From NCBI RefSeq assembly GCF_012027305.1, contig NZ_SNUF01000003.1, positions 62,001 through 126,000 of the forward strand: a stretch of 64,000 nt of DNA, given 5' to 3'. The DNA is from Thermococcus sp. MAR1. Lineage in GTDB: Archaea > Methanobacteriota_B > Thermococci > Thermococcales > Thermococcaceae. Positions 8,273-15,382 of this stretch are shown piece after piece (within the stretch, counting starts at the first letter, position 1; each line of letters opens with the position of its first letter). Both the position numbers and the translations under genes were made by a program. The notes under the pieces are model-generated. The model was given only the letters and a program-made list of their open reading frames with translations. It was not told the DNA's origin and made no database searches.

Positions 8273-9303
8273 CTCTGGTTCTCCTTCTCCTCCGGGAACT
8301 TCGAGGTCTCCTCGTTGGCCTTCATGATCTTCGCCCTGTACTCCTCGTATTTCTTTCTGGCCTCTTCCGCCTTGTCCTTCTCTCCCAGGTAGTCGTAGGC
8401 CTCAGCAACGTGCTTCCACCACATGGGGTCCTGCTCCGCCTCTTTCAGGCAGTATTCAAGGAACTTCTGGTATGCCTCCCTCGCCAGCCCCTCCTTTCCA
8501 AGCTTTCTCGCTATGTTTCCAACGTCCTCGTAAAAGACCCCCTCCTCCTGGGCTTCCTTCTGGTAGTACTCCAGGGCCTTTTCCCATGCTTCCCTGGCCT
8601 TCTCCTCGTTGCCCAGCTCTTCGTAGAGCTTCGCCACGTCCTCCCAGAACCACGGCTCCTCCTCGGCGTAGCGCTCAAGGGCTTTAGCTGCCCTATCCAT
8701 GTTTCCCGCCTTCTTCCAGTACTCGTGGGCCTCCTTGAGGTAGTAGGTGTCCTTCTCCTTCTCATACAGCTGCTCGTAAATCTCCGCCGCCTTCTCGTAC
8801 TTCTCGGCCTTCTCGTAGGCCCAGGCGGCGCTCTCCATCCAGCCGAGCTTCTCGTACATCTCAGCGGCCTTCAGGTAGTTTCCGGCCTTCTCGTACTTCC
8901 TTGCCGCGGCCTTGTATTTGCCCATCTTTTCGAGTTTTTCCGCCGAGCGGAAGCGGTCTGCCAGGCTTAAATCCGGCTCGCTGATATACCAGATGCCGAA
9001 GGCAACTATCGCGATGAAGAAGACTATTATACCGGCAACGACGTTGAGGCTCCGCCAGGTGGCGCTCAGGTAGAGGCCGTAGCCGCTTATCGCGGTGAAG
9101 ACCGCAAGGATTATCCCGTACTTCCAGCTCTCGGCGTAGAGCGTCAGTCCGGTAAAGAAGAGCAGCATCAGGGTGACGCCGAGGAAGCCGAGGGTCAGGA
9201 TAACCCTGAGCAGCATTGTCCAGCCGCCGTACCAGACTATTCCAGCGGCTATTGCTAGGATTGCTATCAGGAAACCGATTAGGTACGCTTTGAGCTTGTC
9301 CAT
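8269..9303 (-). CDS. Membrane protein with C-terminal TPR repeats
   Basis: A 344-residue protein with four predicted N-terminal membrane segments (around YLIGFLIAILAIAAGIVW, VILTLGFLGVTLMLLFF, IILAVFTAISGYGLYL and VVAGIIVFFIAIVAFGI). A long soluble domain of tetratricopeptide-like repeats follows, for example KYKAAARKYEKAGNYLKAAE and MYEKLGWMESAAWAYEKAEK. It is probably a scaffold that anchors partners at the membrane; no specific role can be read. It follows ogt with a 25-base overlap and belongs to the trmJ-like/ogt/TPR transcription unit. Confidence 0.8.
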   Translation of the reverse strand: MDKLKAYLIGFLIAILAIAAGIVWYGGWTMLLRVILTLGFLGVTLMLLFFTGLTLYAESWKYGIILAVFTAISGYGLYLSATWRSLNVVAGIIVFFIAIVAFGIWYISEPDLSLADRFRSAEKLEKMGKYKAAARKYEKAGNYLKAAEMYEKLGWMESAAWAYEKAEKYEKAAEIYEQLYEKEKDTYYLKEAHEYWKKAGNMDRAAKALERYAEEEPWFWEDVAKLYEELGNEEKAREAWEKALEYYQKEAQEEGVFYEDVGNIARKLGKEGLAREAYQKFLEYCLKEAEQDPMWWKHVAEAYDYLGEKDKAEEARKKYEEYRAKIMKANEETSKFPEEKENQS

Positions 9304-9815
9304 CCTTCCACCCCCTCAATTTCGAGCAGGAACATCTTCTCCTCCAGCCTCGGAGTGTAGTAACCGATACCATCGCGAGCCACAACCCTGTGGCAGGGAA
9401 CGACTATCGGGTACGGGTTCCTCTTCATGGCCCCGCCGATTGCCCGTGGAGACGTTCCCACGGCCTTCGCAAGGTTACCGTATGTTATAACGCTCCCTCT
9501 TTTAACGTTTTTCGTGAGCCATTCGTAAACTCGCCTCTCGAAGGGAGTAACTCCCTCGAAGGACAGCATCGAGAGGAGCTCCTCGTTGTTGAGCTCTCCG
9601 GTGATAACTTCCATTACCAGAGATGGGTACTGGCTCTTTTTCCTCGCGGCGTCAACGCTAACGCCCCTCTTTCTTAGAAAGGCCAAGAGGCGGTTTATGT
9701 TGCTCTCAAACTGCTCCCTTTCCAGGGAGAACGTTATTCCCTGGATTTTTTCGGAGTGGACTACCCCTATCCATACCTCTCTGCCCGCTATATCAAACCT
9801 CCCTACGCTCAGCAT
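9279..9815 (-). CDS. ogt: O6-methylguanine-DNA methyltransferase
   Basis: A suicide enzyme that removes O6-alkyl groups from guanine in DNA. The active site is visible as IVVPCHRVV, with acceptor Cys141 counted from the ATG at 9815. The helix-turn-helix region (SVITYGNLAKAVGTSPRAIG) and the N-terminal domain match the Thermococcus kodakarensis protein in order and length (178 residues). An upstream in-frame start at 9902 would add 29 residues (SSGRSGKPLKNWRN) with no family counterpart, so it is rejected. The gene overlaps the upstream methyltransferase gene by 23 bases. Confidence 0.95.
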   Translation of the reverse strand: MLSVGRFDIAGREVWIGVVHSEKIQGITFSLEREQFESNINRLLAFLRKRGVSVDAARKKSQYPSLVMEVITGELNNEELLSMLSFEGVTPFERRVYEWLTKNVKRGSVITYGNLAKAVGTSPRAIGGAMKRNPYPIVVPCHRVVARDGIGYYTPRLEEKMFLLEIEGVEGWTSSKRT

Positions 9816-10518
9816 CTCCGCATTCCTCCAGTTTTTTAGAGGCTTTCCTGATCGGCCCGATGAGCGTGTGAACCTCCCTCCCGTAGAGGGCAGCCCTGCC
9901 AACGAAACGCCTGAAGACCTTTACGAAGACCTTCCTCCTCTCGGCGTCTTTGGGGTAGTTAAGAACCTCTAACAGTTTTTCCCAGGCATTCACCAGCTCC
10001 ACCTTCTCCCTCCTCGTTGCGGGCTCGAGGGAGTGGACGTTAGCTTCTGGCCTCTCCTTCGCAAGCTCGTAGAGGATAACGGCAACGGATTGGGCAAGGT
10101 TCATGACCGGATAGGCCTCACTTGTCGGAATCGTTACCGTGAAGTCGAGCTTTGCCATCTCATCGTTCTTCAGGCCGATGCTCTCCCTGCCGAAGAAGAG
10201 GCCGACTCTCCCAGAATAGCCATGTAGGGTTTCTCCCAGCTCCCAGGGCATCAGCGGTGCCCTTTCGGGGATGTAGCTTTTCCCGGGCTTTCCTGTCGTT
10301 CCAACGGCGAGGTCAAAAAGCCCCAGAGCCTCCTCAAAGCTCTCCAATATCAGCGCGTCTTCGAGAACATCCACCGCGTGAACTGCGTAGCTGTAGCTTT
10401 CCTCGGTGACGTTCGGATTAACGAGGACTAACCTGGAGAAGCCGAAGTTCTTCATGGTTCTCGCTACCATCCCTATGTTCGCCGGCCCCTCTGGCTCGAC
10501 GAGAACAACGCTTATCAT
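9793..10518 (-). CDS. TrmJ-like SPOUT RNA 2'-O-methyltransferase
   Basis: A 241-residue SpoU/TrmH-class methyltransferase. The N-terminal VVLVEPEGPANIGMVARTMKNFG, the central GLFFGRESIGL and the C-terminal PVMNLAQSVAVILYEL are the three SPOUT motifs that form the knotted SAM site. Archaeal TrmJ methylates position 32 of tRNA; the target here is inferred from similarity. A C-terminal helical extension of about 70 residues follows the catalytic domain. It is the first gene of a unit with ogt and the TPR protein, diverging from panE. Confidence 0.88.
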   Translation of the reverse strand: MISVVLVEPEGPANIGMVARTMKNFGFSRLVLVNPNVTEESYSYAVHAVDVLEDALILESFEEALGLFDLAVGTTGKPGKSYIPERAPLMPWELGETLHGYSGRVGLFFGRESIGLKNDEMAKLDFTVTIPTSEAYPVMNLAQSVAVILYELAKERPEANVHSLEPATRREKVELVNAWEKLLEVLNYPKDAERRKVFVKVFRRFVGRAALYGREVHTLIGPIRKASKKLEECGDAERREV

Positions 10519-10563
10519 CGATAGGGCTTTAAGGGTTTCTCTTTAAACGCTTGCGGTGGTGGA

Positions 10564-11463
10564 ATGAAGATTTACGTACTCGGTGCGGGGAGCATAGGCT
10601 CGCTCTTCGGAGCCCTACTTACAAGGGCCGGCAACGACGTAACGCTCATCGGAAGGGAGGAGCAGGTAAGGGCCATAAACGAGAACGGGCTACACGTTTC
10701 TGGATTTGAGGAGTTCACTGTGCATCCGGAGGCAAGCCTCTACGCGCCCGATGAGCCCCCGGAGCTTCTGATACTCTCGACCAAGTCCTACTCTACCAAG
10801 GCCGCCCTTGAGTGTGCGCGCAACTGCATCGGGCCAGAGACGTGGATTCTCAGCATTCAGAACGGCCTGGGCAACGAGGAGCTTGCGTTGAAGGTTACGC
10901 CCAATGTTATGGGAGGGATAACCACGAACGGGGCGATGCTGGTCGAGTGGGGGCACGTGAGGTGGACAGGAAAGGGAATTACCGTCATCGGCAGGTATCC
11001 TAGAGGAAGCGACCCCTTCGTCGGAAAGGTCGCCGGGGTTTTCAACGCCTCCGGCCTGGAAACCCACGTCACGGAGAACGTGAATGGATGGAAATGGGCA
11101 AAGACCATAGTCAACTCAGTCATCAATGGGTTGGGAACGGTCCTTGAAGTAAAAAACGGCTTTTTGAAGGATAACCCGTACCTTGAAGCGATATCGGTTG
11201 AGATCGCCAGGGAGGGATGCCTCGTCGCCCAGCAGCTTGGCGTCCAGTTCGAGATGCACCCCTTGGAGCTCCTGTGGGACACGATAGAGCGCACTAGGGA
11301 GAACTACAACTCCACCCTCCAGGACATAAGGAGGGGGAAGAGGACGGAGGTTGACTACATCCATGGCAAGATAGTGGAGTACGCTAGCTCCGTCGGCATC
11401 GAGGCCCCGAGAAACGAGCTCCTCTGGGCACTCATCAAGGCAAAGGAAGGGCAAAGTAGATAA
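10564..11463 (+). CDS. panE: 2-dehydropantoate 2-reductase
   Basis: Ketopantoate reductase, the NAD(P)H-dependent step to pantoate in archaeal coenzyme A synthesis. The Rossmann motif [13 protein letters not shown] is at residues 7-19. The catalytic lysine region is [16 protein letters not shown], and the C-terminal helical domain carries the conserved glutamate in [15 protein letters not shown]. The length of 299 residues is normal. GGTGGTGGA lies just before the ATG. The gene diverges from the TrmJ-like gene; CTTTAAG elements at about 10526-10547 can serve both directions. Confidence 0.93.
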   Translation: MKIYVLGAGSIGSLFGALLTRAGNDVTLIGREEQVRAINENGLHVSGFEEFTVHPEASLYAPDEPPELLILSTKSYSTKAALECARNCIGPETWILSIQNGLGNEELALKVTPNVMGGITTNGAMLVEWGHVRWTGKGITVIGRYPRGSDPFVGKVAGVFNASGLETHVTENVNGWKWAKTIVNSVINGLGTVLEVKNGFLKDNPYLEAISVEIAREGCLVAQQLGVQFEMHPLELLWDTIERTRENYNSTLQDIRRGKRTEVDYIHGKIVEYASSVGIEAPRNELLWALIKAKEGQSR

Positions 11464-11498
11464 ACCCCACGGTTGGAAGTTATCGAGGGGGAGGGAAA

Positions 11499-12146
11499 AT
11501 GCCCATATTCGGTGGTAAAGAGAGCAGCGTCTTTGAAGCCATCGAGAGTCACCTTGAGGTCGTTAAAGAGTCTCTGGTCGCTTTCAGGGAGCTTATGAAC
11601 GCCTATCTCGACGGGGACTTCGAGAGGGCCAGGGCCTTTGAGAGGGAGGTTGACCAGCTTGAGAGCAAGGCCGACACGCTCAGGAGAGGCATAGAGACAA
11701 TGCTCTACGAGGGCGCATTTCTGCCCGCCAACAGGGGGGACTACGTGAGGCTGAGCGAGCTCATCGACCAGGTGGCTGACGCTGCCGAGAGCGCGGCCCA
11801 CACTCTGATTCTTGCGAAGCCGAAGGCGCCGATGGAGCTAAAGGGCGAGATTATGGAGCTCGTGGAGTCGGCAATAGAAAGCTACGCCATCCTTGAGGAT
11901 GCCGTTAATGCCCTCAACTCCGACGTTGACAGGGCGATAGAGTTGGCCAAAGCCGTTGAGGACGCCGAGGAAAAGGCCGACGAGGTTGAGTACGACGTCA
12001 AGGGCAAGGTTTTTGAGAGCGAGACAATCACGACCTACGCCAAGCTTATCTGGAACCAGATACTGACGAAGATAGGTGACATAGCAGACCGTGCTGAGGA
12101 CGCTTCCGACCAGGTTATGCTCATGGCCATAAAAAGAAGGGGATGA
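11499..12146 (+). CDS. DUF47/PhoU-like phosphate transport accessory protein
   Basis: A 215-residue, all-helical protein of the DUF47 (TIGR00153) family, related to PhoU. These proteins are usually encoded beside PiT permeases and are thought to control phosphate uptake. Visible features are the start MPIFGGKESSVFEAIESH and paired helices with the acidic motifs EREVDQLESKADTLRR and AVEDAEEKADEVEYD, which resemble the metal-binding ExxxD repeats of PhoU. The only PiT gene in the window (4295-5256) is 6 kb away and frameshifted. The stop is followed closely by serA. Confidence 0.85.
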   Translation: MPIFGGKESSVFEAIESHLEVVKESLVAFRELMNAYLDGDFERARAFEREVDQLESKADTLRRGIETMLYEGAFLPANRGDYVRLSELIDQVADAAESAAHTLILAKPKAPMELKGEIMELVESAIESYAILEDAVNALNSDVDRAIELAKAVEDAEEKADEVEYDVKGKVFESETITTYAKLIWNQILTKIGDIADRAEDASDQVMLMAIKRRG

Positions 12147-12156
12147 GGTGATGGAA

Positions 12157-13074
12157 ATGGTGAAGGTTCTCGTTGCGGCCCCCCTGCACGAGAGGGCGAT
12201 AGAGATTTTGAAGAACGCCGGTTTTGATGTTATCTTTGAGGAATATCCCGATGAGGCTCGCCTTCTGGAGCTCGTAGGGGATGTTGATGCCATAATCGTT
12301 AGGAGCAAGCCCAGAGTGACGAGAAAGGTCATCGAGGTGGCTCCAAAGCTCAAGGTCATCGGAAGGGCCGGTGTCGGGCTGGACAACATAGACCTTGAGG
12401 CGGCAAAGGAGAGGGGCATTAAAGTCGTCAACAGTCCCGGTGCCTCAAGCAGAAGCGTCGCCGAGCTTGCCGTTGCTCTCATGTTCAACGTGGCCAGGAA
12501 GATAGCCTTCGCCGACAGGAAGATGAGGGAAGGTATCTGGGCCAAGAAGCAGGCTATGGGAATCGAGCTTGAGGGCAAGACCCTCGGAATAGTCGGCTTT
12601 GGAAGAATAGGCTACCAGATAGCCAAGATAGCCAAAGCCCTCGGCATGAAAGTCCTGCTCTACGACCCCTACCCGAACGAAAAACGGGCCAAAGAGGTCG
12701 GTGGGAAGTTCGTTGACCTCGAGACCCTCCTGAGGGAGAGCGATGTAGTCACTCTCCACGTCCCGTTAGTGGAGCAAACCTACCACCTCATCAACGAGGA
12801 GCGCCTTAAGCTCATGAAGCCGACCTCGATACTCATAAACGCGGCTAGGGGGGCTGTGGTTGACACCGGAGCACTCGTTAAGGCCCTCCAGGAGGGTTGG
12901 ATCGCTGGAGCTGGCCTGGACGTCTTCGAGGAGGAGCCCCTCCCGAAGGATCACCCGCTCACAAAGCTCGACAACGTTGTCCTTACTCCCCACATAGGGG
13001 CCTCAACCGTCGAGGCCCAGATGAGGGCTGGAGTCCAGGTCGCGGAGCAGATAGTCGAGGTTCTGAAGGGCTGA
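12157..13074 (+). CDS. serA: D-3-phosphoglycerate dehydrogenase
   Basis: Catalyses the first step of serine synthesis, NAD-linked oxidation of 3-phosphoglycerate. The NAD-binding motif GFGRIG is at residues 147-152. NAARGAVVDTGAL and DVFEEEPLPKDHP lead to the catalytic His in LTPHIGAST. At about 305 residues it lacks the C-terminal ACT domain of bacterial enzymes, as is usual in Thermococcales. The ATG at 12157 (MVKVLVAAPLHE) follows GAGGTGA; earlier GTG/ATG codons at 12148 and 12151 sit within that site. It follows the DUF47 gene with about ten bases between them. Confidence 0.93.
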   Translation: MVKVLVAAPLHERAIEILKNAGFDVIFEEYPDEARLLELVGDVDAIIVRSKPRVTRKVIEVAPKLKVIGRAGVGLDNIDLEAAKERGIKVVNSPGASSRSVAELAVALMFNVARKIAFADRKMREGIWAKKQAMGIELEGKTLGIVGFGRIGYQIAKIAKALGMKVLLYDPYPNEKRAKEVGGKFVDLETLLRESDVVTLHVPLVEQTYHLINEERLKLMKPTSILINAARGAVVDTGALVKALQEGWIAGAGLDVFEEEPLPKDHPLTKLDNVVLTPHIGASTVEAQMRAGVQVAEQIVEVLKG

Positions 13075-13075
13075 G

Positions 13076-13093
13076 TTCTTTTCTCTTTCTTAT
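13076..13093 (+). terminator. T-rich terminator after serA
   Basis: TTCTTTTCTCTTTCTT follows the serA stop directly, a pyrimidine/T-rich stretch typical of archaeal termination. No strong hairpin is seen. Confidence 0.4.
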
Positions 13094-13103
13094 GTTCTCG
13101 CAA

Positions 13104-13196
13104 ACCTCTACCAGCATACCAGTAAAGTTCGCTGGGAAGTTTACCAGTATGGTGGTACGATTTTGATGAAAAGTTTGCCAGTATGGTGGTAAACTT
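13104..13196 (+). promoter_or_regulatory. Three phased palindromic boxes and TATA upstream of the DUF4143 ATPase
   Basis: Three 26-base boxes occur at 13104-13129 (inverted orientation, degenerate), 13137-13162 and 13171-13196. The core GTATGGTGGTA is shared by the second and third. The third box is nearly palindromic, with arms AAGTTTGCCA and TGGTAAACTT. Box centres are 33-34 bases apart, about three helical turns. The right arm of the last box runs into the likely TATA (AAACTTTATA, 13191-13200), so a bound protein would block the promoter. The ATPase itself or another factor could bind; that is inference. Confidence 0.7.
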
Positions 13197-13223
13197 TATA
13201 GGGAGTTTGAACTAGTTACTTCC

Positions 13224-14534
13224 ATGAACGTTGAGGAACTTAAGAGAGTATTGGCCGATCAGTGGGATACCCTGAGCAGGAAGCTTGAGCGGGAGAACAT
13301 CGTCGGGAGAGAACTGAAGGGGAGGATCGTTGCTAACTTCAGCCCAACGGCTCACATAATAACCGGGCCGAGGCGCTCCGGAAAATCCGTTCTCTCGGCG
13401 ACCCTTCCCGGCAGGCCCCTCTATGTAAACTTTGAGGATCCTGCGATGGCGGGTTTCGCGATTGGGGACTATAGGAGGCTTATGCAGGCAGGTTACGAGC
13501 TTTTTGGTCAGTTTGATTACGTGGTTCTTGACGAGGTTCAGGAAGTCGAGGGCTGGGAGAGGATGGTTTCGGTTCTTAGGGACGACTATCCAACAGTCGT
13601 TACCGGGAGCAATGCCCGGCTTCTTTCACGGGAGTTCGCAACGTATCTGACTGGAAGATACCTGAGCTATACACTCCTGCCGTTTTCGTTCAGGGAGTTT
13701 TTAACGTACCGGAAAATTGAGCCGGATGTTAAGACAACGAGGGACGAGGCTCTGATAAAGAGGGCCCTAACGGAGTACATCGAGCGCGGTGGCTTCCCAG
13801 AGGCTCTGCACTTCGGCAGGGAGTACCTCATAAATCTCTACAACGATATCATCACGAGGGATGTCATAGTCCGCTATGGCGTTAGAAACGTCCGTGAGCT
13901 GAAGGAGGTCGCCTTCTACCTCTTCTCGAACTTCGCCGGACGATTTACATACAGCAAGACAAAGAACGCCCTCGGAATCGGCAACATCGAGACGGTGAAG
14001 AACTACGTTGAGTACCTTGAGTCCGCCTACCTGATTTTTGAGCTTCCCAAGTTCTCCTTCAAGCCCAAAGAGGTCGTGAGGAGCGATAAGAAGGTCTACG
14101 CAGTTGACACGGGAATGCTCAATGCGGTCCTTCCAAAGGTTTCGGAAAACATCGGTAGGCTCATGGAGAATGCAGTCTTTCTTGAACTCCTGCGGTTCAA
14201 ATATTACAGGAGACCCGGCCTTGAACTCTACCATTATCGGGACACCAGGGGCGAGGTGGACTTTGTTGTTAGGGATAAAGAGGAGACCGAACTCATACAG
14301 GTTACGTATGCCTCGGGTGAGGACGAGGTAGCTTCAAGGGAAGTGGAGAACCTTTTCAGGGTTATGAAACTGTTCCGCGTGAAAACTGGGACGCTCGTGA
14401 CGTGGGACTACTCCGGTGAGATAAGGCGAGACAACCTAACCGTTAAGGCTGTTCCGCTCTGGAGGTGGCTTTTAAATTTTCGCGTCAACCTTTTTAATCC
14501 CAAACGCAACTTTCAACAGGTGAATGCCAATTGA
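13224..14534 (+). CDS. Archaeal AAA+ ATPase with DUF4143 domain
   Basis: A 436-residue ATPase of the AAA_14/DUF4143 group. The P-loop GPRRSGKS is at residues 48-55, Walker B is YVVLDEVQEV, and the sensor-like TGSNARLLS follows. The C-terminal half carries the DUF4143 region with a PD-(D/E)XK-like core (LYHYRDTRGEVDFVV, then ELIQVTYA). Such families are abundant and variable in Thermococcales; their function is unknown and they may be mobile or defence-related. The ATG at 13224 lies about 25 bases after the TATA, so the message is nearly leaderless. A paralogue of the same architecture is at 55694-56872. Confidence 0.85.
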   Translation: MNVEELKRVLADQWDTLSRKLERENIVGRELKGRIVANFSPTAHIITGPRRSGKSVLSATLPGRPLYVNFEDPAMAGFAIGDYRRLMQAGYELFGQFDYVVLDEVQEVEGWERMVSVLRDDYPTVVTGSNARLLSREFATYLTGRYLSYTLLPFSFREFLTYRKIEPDVKTTRDEALIKRALTEYIERGGFPEALHFGREYLINLYNDIITRDVIVRYGVRNVRELKEVAFYLFSNFAGRFTYSKTKNALGIGNIETVKNYVEYLESAYLIFELPKFSFKPKEVVRSDKKVYAVDTGMLNAVLPKVSENIGRLMENAVFLELLRFKYYRRPGLELYHYRDTRGEVDFVVRDKEETELIQVTYASGEDEVASREVENLFRVMKLFRVKTGTLVTWDYSGEIRRDNLTVKAVPLWRWLLNFRVNLFNPKRNFQQVNAN

Positions 14535-15382
14535 TTGATGCCGTCGTCGAGGCGATAAGGCTGGCCGTCACGAGGATTCCCGATGATGTCGTTTTGGCCA
14601 TCAGGGAGGCTTACGAGCGAGAGGAGAGCAAAATAGCGCGCTTCAACCTCAGAAACATTCTCAAGTCCATAGAGATTGGTAAAATCGAGTCCATTCCCGT
14701 CTGCCAGGACACGGGCACGGTGACCTTCTTCGTCGAGGCCGGCGTTGAGAGTCCCTGCCTCGGTGGACTCAGAGACCTGCTCACCGAGGCTACGAGGAGG
14801 GCAACTCATGAGATTCCCCTCCGGCCAAACGCCGTTAACGTCCTTACCGGAAGGAACTCCGGCGACAACACGGGCAGGGACGTTCCCCTAATCCACTGGG
14901 AGCTCGTTCCGGGGGATGCGATAAGGATAGCCGTTCTTCCGAAGGGAGGGGGAAGCGAGAACTGCTCCGCTCTGGCTATGCTGACCCCTGGCGAGGGCTG
15001 GGAGGGAGTGAGGCGCTTTGTCGTCGAGCACGTTAAGGCCTGCGGCGGGAAGCCCTGTCCTCCGATTGTCCTGGGGATAGGCGTTGGTGGGAGTGCGGAT
15101 TATGCGTTGCTCCTGGCCAAAAAGGCCCTGCTGAGAAAAGTGGGGGAGAGGAATCCCGATAGGAGAATAGCGAAGATCGAGGTCGAGCTCCTGGAGGAGG
15201 TCAACTCCCTGGGAGTAGGCCCGATGGGCATGGGCGGAGAAACAACCGCTTTGGACGTCAAGATAGAGGCCGCCCACAGGCACCCCGCGAGCTTCCCGGT
15301 AGGTCTGGTCGTCCAGTGCTGGGCCAACAGGAGGGCGTTCGTCGAGATAAAGCCCGACGGGAGTGCTGTGGTCAGGGTTTAG
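14531..15382 (+). CDS. fumA: Class I fumarate hydratase, alpha (N-terminal) subunit
   Basis: The [4Fe-4S] subunit of the two-subunit fumarase that interconverts fumarate and malate. Candidate cluster ligands are Cys58 in IPVCQDTGT, Cys145 in SENCSALAML and one of Cys171/Cys176 in KACGGKPCPP. GPMGMGGETTALDV near the C-terminus is conserved. The start appears to be the TTG at 14531, seven bases after GGTGA; an ATG at 14524 reads only four codons. The gene overlaps the ATPase stop. Its beta partner is not adjacent but at 20256-20774, separated by four genes. Confidence 0.92.
   Translation: MIDAVVEAIRLAVTRIPDDVVLAIREAYEREESKIARFNLRNILKSIEIGKIESIPVCQDTGTVTFFVEAGVESPCLGGLRDLLTEATRRATHEIPLRPNAVNVLTGRNSGDNTGRDVPLIHWELVPGDAIRIAVLPKGGGSENCSALAMLTPGEGWEGVRRFVVEHVKACGGKPCPPIVLGIGVGGSADYALLLAKKALLRKVGERNPDRRIAKIEVELLEEVNSLGVGPMGMGGETTALDVKIEAAHRHPASFPVGLVVQCWANRRAFVEIKPDGSAVVRV

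Noticed and set aside
9816-9902. N-terminal extension of Ogt from an upstream start
   Set aside because: The extra 29 residues are the translation of the overlapping methyltransferase gene in another frame and are absent from known relatives.
11838-12578. 246-codon minus-strand frame opposite the DUF47 and serA genes
   Set aside because: Antisense to two conserved genes, low-complexity Ser/Ala-rich translation and no promoter.
13104-13196. Reading the three repeats as a small CRISPR array
   Set aside because: Only three degenerate copies, spacers of 7-8 bases and one copy inverted; no cas genes nearby.
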